Of a stretch of DNA of 64,000 nucleotides, positions 8,632-16,324 are shown piece after piece. Position numbers and translations under genes: made by a program. Every line of letters begins with the position of its first letter. Position 1 is the first letter of the stretch. Under the pieces are notes generated by a model that was not told where the DNA came from, searched no databases, and saw nothing but the letters and a program-made list of their open reading frames with translations. Source of the DNA: Paraburkholderia sp. BL9I2N2 (GTDB taxonomy: Bacteria; Pseudomonadota; Gammaproteobacteria; Burkholderiales; Burkholderiaceae); the NCBI RefSeq assembly GCF_004339745.1, contig NZ_SMGP01000001.1:2046001-2110000 (forward strand). Direction: 5' to 3'.

Positions 8632-9486
8632 ATGTCAGCCATTCTTGAAGCAGCGCAAACCGCAAGCATCCGGCGCGCCGCAGCCGGTCAGCAGATCTGG
8701 AGACCAGCGCGCCTTATCCGCGCGTTGGCCAGGATCGCCGCCGTCCTGGCGTGCGTGGGGATCTGGCAAGTGCTCGCCGAACATCATGTCTCGTTGGGCT
8801 TCGTGACCTTCGCCAATGTGCCGGCGCCGAGCGATGTCGTGCCGGCGGCGTGGGCCCTGCTCCACTCGCCGAAGCTGCCGATGCATCTGCTGTCGAGCCT
8901 CACACGCGTGCTGGTTGGCTTTGTTGCGGCGAGCGTCGTCGGCATTGGACTCGGGCTCGCTATCGGCCGCTATCGCGCGTTCGAATACACCTTGCTGCCG
9001 CCGCTCGAAGTATTGCGGCCGATTCCCGCGGTCGCGTGGATCCCGCTCGCCATCCTGATGTTTCCTTCATCGGAGATGAGCATGATGTTCATCACTTTTA
9101 TCGGCGCGCTGTTTCCGATCCTGCTCAACACGATTCACGGCGTGGAAGGCGTCGATCCACGGCTGGTCGCGACGGCGCGTTCGCTCGGCACGCGAGGCGG
9201 CGCACTGTTCAGCGAAGTGATCCTGCCCGGCGCCGCACCCGCCATCGTCACGGGCCTGTCGATCGGCATGGGCACCGCGTGGTTCTGTCTGGTGAGCGCC
9301 GAGATGATCGCGGGTCAATACGGGATCGGCTATTTCACATGGGAGTCGTACACGTTGCAGAACTACGCGGACATCGTCGTCGGCATGCTGCTGATCGGCG
9401 CGTTGGGCATGGGCAGCAGTCTGCTGGTGAGGCGTGCCGGCCTCGCGCTGATACCGTGGTACCGCATGGAGGCATCGCAGCGATGA
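8632..9486 (+). CDS. ABC transporter permease, SsuC/TauC/NrtB type
   Basis: Inner-membrane permease, 284 aa, with about six hydrophobic helices starting near residue 25 and the EAA-type loop around residues 175-200 (VATARSLGTRGGALFSEVILPGAAP). The family imports sulfonates, taurine, nitrate or similar anions. It pairs with the binding protein 39 bp upstream and with the ATPase gene that overlaps its stop as ATGA. The GGAGAG ribosome site lies just before the ATG. A homodimer is expected, since only one permease gene is present. Confidence 0.9.
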   Translation: MSAILEAAQTASIRRAAAGQQIWRPARLIRALARIAAVLACVGIWQVLAEHHVSLGFVTFANVPAPSDVVPAAWALLHSPKLPMHLLSSLTRVLVGFVAASVVGIGLGLAIGRYRAFEYTLLPPLEVLRPIPAVAWIPLAILMFPSSEMSMMFITFIGALFPILLNTIHGVEGVDPRLVATARSLGTRGGALFSEVILPGAAPAIVTGLSIGMGTAWFCLVSAEMIAGQYGIGYFTWESYTLQNYADIVVGMLLIGALGMGSSLLVRRAGLALIPWYRMEASQR

Positions 9487-10271
9487 GTACGCAATTGCAA
9501 TCGAAACCGGCGGGCCGCATCGACGTGCGGGCTCTGAGCGTCGAAGTGGGTTTGCGCGAGCAGCGGTTCACCGCACTCGATCAACTGGACTTCAGCGTCG
9601 AACCCGGCGAATTCGTCTGCGTGCTGGGACCGTCGGGATGCGGAAAATCCACCCTGCTGGCCGCGCTCGCCGGTCATGTGTCGGCCAGCGCGGGAGAGAT
9701 CGCCGTCGACGGCGAACAAGTGCTGCGTCCGCATCCGGAACGCGGCCTCGTGTTTCAGCAGCACACACTGTTTCCGTGGAAGCGCGTGATCGACAACGTC
9801 GCGTTCGGCCTGAAGATGAAGGGCCTCGCCGCCGACGAGCGGCGCCGCCAAGCGAGCGACCTGCTCGATCTGGTTGGCCTGAGCGGATTTGGCACACGCT
9901 ATCCGGCACAGTTGTCGGGCGGCATGCAGCAGCGCGTGGAAATCGCACGCGCGCTGATCAACCGGCCGCGGGTGCTGCTGATGGACGAGCCGTTCGGCGC
10001 GCTCGACGCGCAAACGCGCCGCATGATGCAGGCCTTGCTGCTCGACGTGTGGACGCAGGTCCCCACGACCGTGCTGTTCGTCACGCACGATATCGACGAA
10101 GCGCTGTTTCTCGCCGACCGCATTCTCGTGCTCTCGCAGCGGCCCGCGCGCATCGTCGCCGATCTGCGCGTGACGTTGCCGCGTCCGCGCGACGACGAGA
10201 CCACGACCGAAGCGCGATTCGTCGAGATCAAGCGGCGCTGCCTCGCATTGCTGCGCGAAGCGGCGGCATGA
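9483..10271 (+). CDS. ABC transporter ATPase, SsuB/TauB/NrtD type
   Basis: 262-aa ATPase energising the transporter. Walker A GPSGCGKST is at residues 49-57, Q-loop in VFQQHTLFPW near 90-99, signature LSGGMQQR at 144-151, Walker B LLMDEP at 165-170, and the H-loop histidine at 202 (FVTHD). The ATG at 9483 overlaps the permease stop by 4 bp; a longer frame extends upstream through the permease gene but is a shadow. All catalytic motifs are intact. It is 63 bp ahead of the HEAT-repeat gene. Confidence 0.93.
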   Translation: MSTQLQSKPAGRIDVRALSVEVGLREQRFTALDQLDFSVEPGEFVCVLGPSGCGKSTLLAALAGHVSASAGEIAVDGEQVLRPHPERGLVFQQHTLFPWKRVIDNVAFGLKMKGLAADERRRQASDLLDLVGLSGFGTRYPAQLSGGMQQRVEIARALINRPRVLLMDEPFGALDAQTRRMMQALLLDVWTQVPTTVLFVTHDIDEALFLADRILVLSQRPARIVADLRVTLPRPRDDETTTEARFVEIKRRCLALLREAAA

Positions 10272-10334
10272 CGACTTCGCCTGCCCGAGCGGCGTAATGG
10301 CCCTATCCGTTCCACTCCAGACATCACTCCTTTC

Positions 10335-11333
10335 ATGACCGATATTTCGCTTCCGCTGACCTTCGACCCCGCCTCTCTCGATCCGGAAGCCGCCGAACTG
10401 TTGCCGCGTTTGACATCCGCGGACGCCGCGGTGCGCCGCATCGCCCTGCTCGCGCTTGCCGATCTCGAGGACGAAACCGTGCTCGAACCGATCGTCGCCG
10501 CGTTGCGTCAGGACACGTCGTCGGAAGTTCGCGCGCAGGCCGCTCAGGTGCTCGGTGCGTGGGAACGCGCCGATGCGGTAACGGCGCTCTGCGAGGCGCT
10601 GGCGGATCCTGATGATGAAGTCCGCGAAGCGGCCGCGCAGAGTCTGTCCGGTTTGAAGGACTCGCAATCGGGTCCCCTGCTCGTAGCCTGGACCACGCAC
10701 CATGATCCGTTCGTGCGCCAGGCGGTGCTTCGCGGGCTACGCGAGTTGCGCTATGCCGGCGCACTCGACCCCGCGCTGGACGCGCTGACAGCGAGCGAAG
10801 ACCTCGTGCGGCTCGAAGCCGTGAGCGTGCTCGGCTGGCTGAAAAGCGAGCGCGCGCTTGGACCCCTCACCAGCATCGCCGCGCAGGATCCGAATGCCGC
10901 CGTGCGGCGCGCGGCGATCGGTGCATTGGGGATCGGCGCTGCGTCGACCGAAGACACCGTTGTCGCGTTGCTCGGCGCCTTACGCGATGCCGCGTGGCAG
11001 GTCCGTGAAGAAGCGGCGGCCACGCTCGGCAAACTGCGCGCGACGGCCGCAAGAGATGCGCTAATCGACGCTCTTGCCGACGACTACTGGCAAGTCCGGC
11101 TGCAAGCGGTCCGCGCTTTGGGCAAGCTACGCGACGCAAGCACGAGCACGGCGGTCGCGTCGCTGCTGACACACGCGATCAGCAATTTGCGCAAGGAAGC
11201 GGCCTTGTCGCTGGGCGAACTGGGCGACGAAGCGTCGCTGGCGGCCTTGCAGGCAGCCGCGACGGATCCCGATCCGGAAGTCCGCAAGGCGGCGCGGATC
11301 GCCTCGACTCAAATCGAAAGCGCACGGCGATGA
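10335..11333 (+). CDS. HEAT-repeat (PBS-lyase type) scaffold protein
   Basis: 332-aa protein built almost entirely of about ten 31-residue helical repeats, each ending in a VRxxAAxxLGxL-type second helix (for example AAVRRAAIGALG and WQVREEAAATLGKL). No signal peptide, membrane segment or catalytic motif is visible. HEAT/PBS-lyase repeats serve as protein-binding scaffolds or as chaperones for prosthetic-group attachment. Its place after the transporter and directly coupled (ATGA overlap) to the DUF971 gene suggests an assembly or docking role for the AprA-like/ferredoxin pair, which is inference. I see no clear ribosome site. Confidence 0.85.
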   Translation: MTDISLPLTFDPASLDPEAAELLPRLTSADAAVRRIALLALADLEDETVLEPIVAALRQDTSSEVRAQAAQVLGAWERADAVTALCEALADPDDEVREAAAQSLSGLKDSQSGPLLVAWTTHHDPFVRQAVLRGLRELRYAGALDPALDALTASEDLVRLEAVSVLGWLKSERALGPLTSIAAQDPNAAVRRAAIGALGIGAASTEDTVVALLGALRDAAWQVREEAAATLGKLRATAARDALIDALADDYWQVRLQAVRALGKLRDASTSTAVASLLTHAISNLRKEAALSLGELGDEASLAALQAAATDPDPEVRKAARIASTQIESARR

Positions 11334-11608
11334 ACGCCCCTCAGCGGATCACGGTCCACGCCGCGAGCGGGCGATTGTCCCTCACGTGGGATGACGGACG
11401 TACGCAATCGATCGACAACACAACGTTGAGAGAACGCTGCCCTTGCTCGACATGCCGTCGCCTCACGCATTCGGGCGAGGCGCGACTCGATTCGTCGCGC
11501 GTCGCGATCGTCGATATGCAGCCGATGGGCTATGGCGTGCAGATCGTCTTCAGCGATGGCCACGCGCAGGGGATTTACCCGTGGGAATATCTGAAGAGAC
11601 TGGATTGA
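11330..11608 (+). CDS. DUF971 / GBBH-like N-terminal domain protein
   Basis: 92-aa single-domain protein of the DUF971 family, the domain also found at the N-terminus of gamma-butyrobetaine hydroxylase. The family pattern is clear: LRERCPCSTC around residues 33-43 with three cysteines, then GYGVQIVFSDGHAQGIYPWEYL near residues 67-88. In related proteins the cysteines and a histidine bind zinc. It is the last gene of the operon, overlapping the HEAT gene by 4 bp. DUF971 proteins recur near iron-sulfur assembly factors, so a maturation role is possible but unproven. Confidence 0.85.
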   Translation: MNAPQRITVHAASGRLSLTWDDGRTQSIDNTTLRERCPCSTCRRLTHSGEARLDSSRVAIVDMQPMGYGVQIVFSDGHAQGIYPWEYLKRLD

Positions 11609-12028
11609 GTACAGGCATCAGGGCCGGTACTCATCTTCTGCGTCAGCAAGCCTTTAGTCTGTGCCGACATATCGATACCAGAATTCTCGCGCGGCTCACT
11701 GGATTCTCGGCGCCTCTCTCTCGCATCTCGCCACGAACAAATCCATCGATCCATATTCGCCAGTGAACTAGCGAAATCAAACCCGGCGGTTGCGCCACAA
11801 GCGCCTCGTCCGCCACTGGCCACCGCGCAATGGGCGCGGATGGCAGAAAACGGCGTATCACTGGCACGCTTTACCGGTCGATTGCGCCTCACCCAGAGGC
11901 GACTCCGACGGATACTTGGACATCACCGGGCGGTGCTCACAGCGAATCAAGAACGCTGTCCGGGCATTGCCCGAACGACACGAAGTCCATCGCCTCACGA
12001 GGCACTATCTTTGTCCAGGAGAAATTCG
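11609..12028. other. 420-bp gap with no convincing gene
   Basis: Between the DUF971 and HD-domain genes. Short frames on both strands have no family resemblance and poor composition. I see no strong terminator hairpin with T-tract; the only clear signal is AGGAG about 8 bp before the HD gene start at 12029. Confidence 0.5.
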
Positions 12029-12724
12029 ATGAGTACGACCATTGCCGGCATTCACATTCCAGACAGCCGTCTCGCGCGGGCAGCAACCGATCTGGTCCGC
12101 GACACCGAGAACGATCTGCTTTTCAATCACTCGCGCCGCGTGTTCCTGTGGGGTGCGTTGACGGGAGCGCGCCGCAACCTCGCGTACGACCCCGAGTTGC
12201 TGTACATCGGCGCGATGTTTCATGACATGGGCCTCACGCCGGACTACAGCAGCAAAACAGATCGCTTCGAAGTCGACGGCGCCAATGCCGCGCGCGACTT
12301 TCTCAAGAGCCACGGCGTCAACGAGTACGACATCGAACAGGTCTGGTTGTCGATCGCGCTTCACACCACGCCGGGTGTGCCCGAGCACCTGAAGCCGGTC
12401 GTCTCGCTGGTGACCGCGGGCGTGGAAATGGACGTGCTCGGCATGCGGTATCACGAATTCGACGACGCGCAACGCGTCAGCGTGGTGGCCGCGCATCCGC
12501 GCGAGCAGGACTTCAAGAACAAGATCATCGATGCGTTTGCGCAAGGCACGATCAGCAAACCCGAAACCACGTTCGGCAACGTCAAAGCCGATGTCCTCGA
12601 GATGAAAGATCCCAATTACAAGCGGCTGAATTTCTGCAAGATCATTCTCGGCTCGGCATGGGACGACAGCAAGGCAGGTCACGTTCATCACGCTGGATGC
12701 AGTCACGGCGCAGCGGCGGAATAA
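12029..12724 (+). CDS. HD-domain metal-dependent hydrolase
   Basis: 231-aa protein with an HD phosphohydrolase-like fold. The metal-binding pattern starts with NHSRRVF (residues 33-39), then AMFHDMGL carrying the HD pair near residues 65-66, then further histidines in ALHTTPG near residue 112. Similar proteins include cyanamide-hydratase-like and nitrile-related HD enzymes of fungi and bacteria, so the substrate cannot be read from sequence. The C-terminus is histidine-rich (HVHHAGCSHG). The start at 12029 has an AGGAG site; the frame upstream lacks family sequence. It seems to be a separate transcription unit, 420 bp after the preceding operon. Confidence 0.8.
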   Translation: MSTTIAGIHIPDSRLARAATDLVRDTENDLLFNHSRRVFLWGALTGARRNLAYDPELLYIGAMFHDMGLTPDYSSKTDRFEVDGANAARDFLKSHGVNEYDIEQVWLSIALHTTPGVPEHLKPVVSLVTAGVEMDVLGMRYHEFDDAQRVSVVAAHPREQDFKNKIIDAFAQGTISKPETTFGNVKADVLEMKDPNYKRLNFCKIILGSAWDDSKAGHVHHAGCSHGAAAE

Positions 12725-12738
12725 CTGCTTGCGCAGGA

Positions 12739-12761
12739 CGGCCGGCGCATTGTGCCGGCCG
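12739..12761 (+). terminator. GC hairpin after the HD-domain gene
   Basis: Perfect 8-bp stem CGGCCGGC/GCCGGCCG with a 7-nt loop starting 15 bp after the stop codon. There is no T-tract, so termination strength is uncertain. Confidence 0.45.
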
Positions 12762-12853
12762 CTGCAGGACTCAGGGCGCGCCGAACCGGAAAGCCGGTGG
12801 CGCGCCACATCTGTTGGCGCGGCCATATTTCAACGGCCGTTGCGAGCCTTACT

Positions 12854-13045
12854 TCACGATTTATCCGTTGGTCGCGGCGTCAGCATCAGCGCCAGCACTG
12901 CGACGCCGAGCACCAGCAACACTCCGCCATAGAGCGTGGAATTGCGCGTGTCGAACAGCACACCGTGAATGACCATCGCCATGCCGCCCAGCGCGACGAA
13001 CACCGCGATGGCCGCGAATACGATCCGACGTTCGGCGCGAATCAT
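12854..13045 (-). CDS. Small two-helix membrane protein
   Basis: 63-aa hydrophobic protein with two predicted membrane helices (about residues 8-28 and 36-56) separated by a short LFDTRNSTLY turn and ending in a charged tail. The ATG at 13045 is favoured over an upstream TTG because GGGAGAG lies directly before it. I do not recognise a family beyond small inner-membrane protein. It stands alone between the HD gene and the efflux operon. Confidence 0.6.
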   Translation of the reverse strand: MIRAERRIVFAAIAVFVALGGMAMVIHGVLFDTRNSTLYGGVLLVLGVAVLALMLTPRPTDKS

Positions 13046-13395
13046 GGCGCTCTCCCGCAAGATGTTGGTGCCGTAAGACGCACAGGAACAACGGAAGACC
13101 TCGAACCGCGCAGTATTTTTTCTGGCAACCAGCGTTGCGCGCTGCAGTCGGGTCTTCCGCTCGGGTCATCGCGATGAGCCGGTGCGCTCATGCTTCGGCG
13201 ATGCCTGTCGGAAAGCTTGCGTCGGTTCGCCTTGAATCCGTTGCAAGTCAGTTTATAAGCCGGTCTGTCAGCCGGTCATCGAATCTCGGCTACGGCGATC
13301 ACGTGCGTCGTCAGCCCGAAACCTCAATCTATCGTAGGCGGCGAACGGGCAATAGTAAATACGGGTAACCATGCCGCTCGCCGCCTGCGCCGCCC

Positions 13396-14958
13396 TCAAT
13401 GACCGCCCGCTCCCGCCGCCGCAGCCGAACTGGCGCGATCCGGCTTCGTCACCCAGATCAGCGGGATGATCAGTACGAAGAGCACCGCCGACAGCCAGAA
13501 AATATCGTTCAGTCCCAGCATGGCCGCCTGGGCATTCATCGAACGTTCGAAGAACGCCATCGCCTGGGCGTGACTGCCTCCCAGCGAACTTTGCAGCGCA
13601 TCCAGTGCCGACGTGTACGTCGGATTGTTCACGCTCGTCTGCTCGGCCAGTTGCGAATGATGCAGGATCGTCCGGTCGTTCCATCCGGTCGAAGCCAGCG
13701 ACGTTCCCACCGCGCCGGCGAACACCCGCGCGAAATTCGACAGGCCCGCCGCGGCCGGAATCCGGTCGGGCGCAAGGCCGGACAAAATGATCGCGGTCAG
13801 CGGCACAAAGAAAAGGGCCGTCGGGATACCTTGCAACAGCGTCGGCAAAACCAGCGTCCATGTATCCACACCCGTGGTGTAGTTCGAGCGCATGAAGAAC
13901 ACGCCGGCAAAACCGACGAAAGCCAGCGTCGCCAGGACCCGCGCATCCGACTTCGGCATAATCTTCGCCATGACCGGCGCGAGAATCACGGCGAAGATGC
14001 CTAGCGGCGCGGTGGCCAGACCGGCATCGACGGAACGGTAGTTCAGATACTCTTGCATCCACTGCGGCAACAGCACGAGGTTGGAGAAAAACACCGCGTA
14101 CGCCACTGAAATCGCAACCGTGCCGCCGAGGAAGTTGCGCTTTCCGAACAACCGCAAGTCGACGATCGGGTTCTTTTCAGTCAACTCCCAGATCACGAAG
14201 AACGCGAAGCTGATCGCCGCGAACACAGTCAGGGCGACGATCACCCGCGAGTTGAACCAGTCGAGATCCTTGCCTTTGTCGAGCATGATCTGCAACGAGC
14301 CAACCCATGCGATCAGCGAGAGCAGGCCGACCTTGTCGATCGGCAAACGCTTCGTCGGGGTTTCGCGGGTGCGATAGATCGCCCACGTCACGCCGGCCGC
14401 GAACAGGCCCACCGGGATGTTGATGTAGAAGATCCATGACCATGAGTAGCTGTCGGTGATCCAGCCGCCGAGCGCCGGACCCGCAATCGGACCGACCGTC
14501 GCGGTCATCGCCCACAAGGCGAGCGCAGTCGAAGATTTTTCCTTCGGATACGAGCCGAGCAGAATCGCTTGCGACAGCGGAATCAACGGACCGGCCACCG
14601 CGCCCTGCAGAATCCGCGCGGCGAGCAACACCGGCAGATTGGGTGCAATCCCGCACAACCACGACGACAGCACGAACAACAGAATCGCCCACACGAACAA
14701 CTTGATCTGCCCGACGCGCTGCACGAGCCAACCGGTCAACGGAATCGCGATGGCGTTGGCGGCGGCGAACAGCGTGATCACCCACGTGCCCTCGTCCACC
14801 GAGACGCCGAGATTGCCGGCGATGGTCGGAATCGCCACGTTCGCAATCGATGAATCCAGCACGTTCATAAACGTGGCGAGCGCCACGGCAAGCGTCGCCA
14901 GCACCAGCTTGCCGCCGGTCAGCGGCGGCAGCGTGGCGGGCTTCGTCGATCCATTCAT
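13396..14958 (-). CDS. EmrB/QacA-type MFS multidrug transporter (DHA2 family, 14 TM)
   Basis: Inner-membrane proton-driven exporter, 520 aa, with 14 hydrophobic segments. The DHA2 motifs are visible: LDSSIANVAIPTIAGNLG near residues 35-52 (motif D1) and GWLVQRVGQIKLF around residue 76 (motif A). It works with the EmrA-like periplasmic adaptor and the NodT-like outer-membrane protein encoded upstream on the same strand. A CTGA-N4-TCAG palindrome lies 30 bp before its start, as before the outer-membrane gene, so it may also have its own MarR-controlled promoter. Substrates are likely hydrophobic or phenolic toxicants (family inference). Confidence 0.92.
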   Translation of the reverse strand: MNGSTKPATLPPLTGGKLVLATLAVALATFMNVLDSSIANVAIPTIAGNLGVSVDEGTWVITLFAAANAIAIPLTGWLVQRVGQIKLFVWAILLFVLSSWLCGIAPNLPVLLAARILQGAVAGPLIPLSQAILLGSYPKEKSSTALALWAMTATVGPIAGPALGGWITDSYSWSWIFYINIPVGLFAAGVTWAIYRTRETPTKRLPIDKVGLLSLIAWVGSLQIMLDKGKDLDWFNSRVIVALTVFAAISFAFFVIWELTEKNPIVDLRLFGKRNFLGGTVAISVAYAVFFSNLVLLPQWMQEYLNYRSVDAGLATAPLGIFAVILAPVMAKIMPKSDARVLATLAFVGFAGVFFMRSNYTTGVDTWTLVLPTLLQGIPTALFFVPLTAIILSGLAPDRIPAAAGLSNFARVFAGAVGTSLASTGWNDRTILHHSQLAEQTSVNNPTYTSALDALQSSLGGSHAQAMAFFERSMNAQAAMLGLNDIFWLSAVLFVLIIPLIWVTKPDRASSAAAAGAGGH

Positions 14959-14962
14959 TTCA

Positions 14963-16282
14963 TCACCTGTCGGGAACGGTAAAACAATCTGACTTATCAG
15001 TTAAACGTGCAAAAAAAACGGCGCTCGGTGGCCGCGGATTCAGCCTGCCTTGCGTGCGGCGTTTTTTCTGCGCGGTGCTCGCGGCCATCTCGTGCTTCGC
15101 CGGCATGTTCTGCGCGATGATCCGCGCGATCTCCGCGTCGGCTTCGTCGCCGTATTGCGCGAATACGTCCGTGTGGTACGAGGTGTTGACCGCCGCGCCG
15201 AGTTGAGCGCCGGTTTCCTCGTGGGTGTCGACGTCGACCTGCATCGACAGGCCGATCCGCAACGGATGCGCATTCAATTCATTTTGATCGAGCTGGATCC
15301 GCGCCGGCAGACGCTGCACGACCTTGATCCAGTTGCCGGTGGCGTTCTGCGCGGGCAGCGTGGCGAACGCCGCGCCCGTGCCTGCCGAAAAGCCCACCAC
15401 CCGGCCGTGATACTTGACGCTGGAGCCGTACACGTCCGCTGTGAGCGTGACGGGTTGGCCGATGCGCATGTGCCTCAGTTGGCCTTCCTTGAAGTTCGCG
15501 TCGACCCACACGCCGTCGAGCGGCACGATCGCCATCAACGGGTTGCCCGGCGCCACGCGCTGGCCGACCTGCACCGAACGGCGCGCGACATAGCCGGTCA
15601 CCGGCGCGGGCAAGGTGTTGCGCGCGTAACTCAGGTAGGCGTCGCGCACTTTCGAGGCGGCGGCCTGCACGTTCGGATGCTGTTCGATCGACGTGCGGTC
15701 GGTCAGCGCGTGGTTGGCCTCGGCCTGCTGACGAGCGGCGTCGAGCGCGGCCTGCGCGGAGCTGACGGCGTCGCGAGCGTGGGCGATGTCCTCGCCGGAC
15801 ACCGCGCCTGTTTCGGCCACCGCCTGACGACGTTTCAGGTCGTCGTTGGCGCGGGCCAGATCCGATTGACGTTGCGCGATGGTCGCCGCATAGAAATCGT
15901 TGTTCACGTACAGGCCGCTCACCTGCCGCACGGTCTGGCCGAGCGTCGCTTCCGCGTTCGACAGTGCGACCTTCGCGTCGGCGTTATCCAAGGTGACGAT
16001 GGGCGCGCCCTGCTTGACGATCTGCGTGTCGTCCGCGTTGACCGCGACCACCGTGCCGCTCACTTGCGGTGTCAGTTGCACTAGGTTGCCGCTCACGTAC
16101 GCATCGTCGGTGGACTGATAGTAGCGGCCGGTCGTGAAGTAGTACGCGCCGTAGCCCGCGCCGGCCAGCACGACGCTGGCCGCGAGCAGGGAGAGCAGTA
16201 GTTTGCGCTTCGTGGGGGTCTGCGCTTGCACGGGTTGGCCCGCGTCCGCCGTCGCGCGCTTGGTGTCGATCGTATCGCTCAT
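14963..16282 (-). CDS. EmrA-like membrane fusion protein (HlyD family), C-terminus possibly frameshifted
   Basis: Periplasmic adaptor, 439 aa as read. It has an N-terminal anchor (residues 28-48), the biotinyl-lipoyl-like segment beginning YQSTDDAYVSGNLVQLTPQV, a coiled-coil hairpin (about 105-210) and a beta-barrel ending near residue 345. The last ~30 residues are unusual, arginine-rich and then unrelated, and run across a hairpin, an A8 run and a palindrome to stop 4 bp before emrB. One base fewer in the six-A run (minus strand, 15062-15067) would instead end the protein at 15040 with ...NAARKAG. Either a true extension or an indel. It bridges the EmrB-like pump and outer-membrane channel. 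Confidence 0.88.
   Translation of the reverse strand: MSDTIDTKRATADAGQPVQAQTPTKRKLLLSLLAASVVLAGAGYGAYYFTTGRYYQSTDDAYVSGNLVQLTPQVSGTVVAVNADDTQIVKQGAPIVTLDNADAKVALSNAEATLGQTVRQVSGLYVNNDFYAATIAQRQSDLARANDDLKRRQAVAETGAVSGEDIAHARDAVSSAQAALDAARQQAEANHALTDRTSIEQHPNVQAAASKVRDAYLSYARNTLPAPVTGYVARRSVQVGQRVAPGNPLMAIVPLDGVWVDANFKEGQLRHMRIGQPVTLTADVYGSSVKYHGRVVGFSAGTGAAFATLPAQNATGNWIKVVQRLPARIQLDQNELNAHPLRIGLSMQVDVDTHEETGAQLGAAVNTSYHTDVFAQYGDEADAEIARIIAQNMPAKHEMAASTAQKKRRTQGRLNPRPPSAVFFARLTDKSDCFTVPDR
14989..15000. promoter_or_regulatory. CTGA-N4-TCAG palindrome upstream of emrB-like gene
   Basis: CTGACTTATCAG with 4-bp arms, 31 bp before the emrB start. It closely matches the site at 17845-17858 before the outer-membrane gene, so it is a candidate binding site for the MarR regulator encoded at 17913-18350. 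Confidence 0.5.
15011..15038 (-). terminator. Weak hairpin with T8 tract between emrA- and emrB-like genes
   Basis: On the minus strand a short GC stem (CGGC at 15019-15022 with GCCG at 15031-15034) is followed by eight T residues (15018-15011). It would sit right after the EmrA gene if the gene ended at 15040, and could attenuate read-through into emrB. The stem is only 4 bp, so this is tentative. Confidence 0.3.
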
Positions 16283-16324
16283 GATGGGAGTCCTGACTGA
16301 TTGGGAAAGTGTCGCGATGGCGCT

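Noticed and set aside
11609..12028. Minus-strand frame of about 105 codons between DUF971 and HD genes
   Set aside because: No family resemblance, poor composition and no ribosome site.
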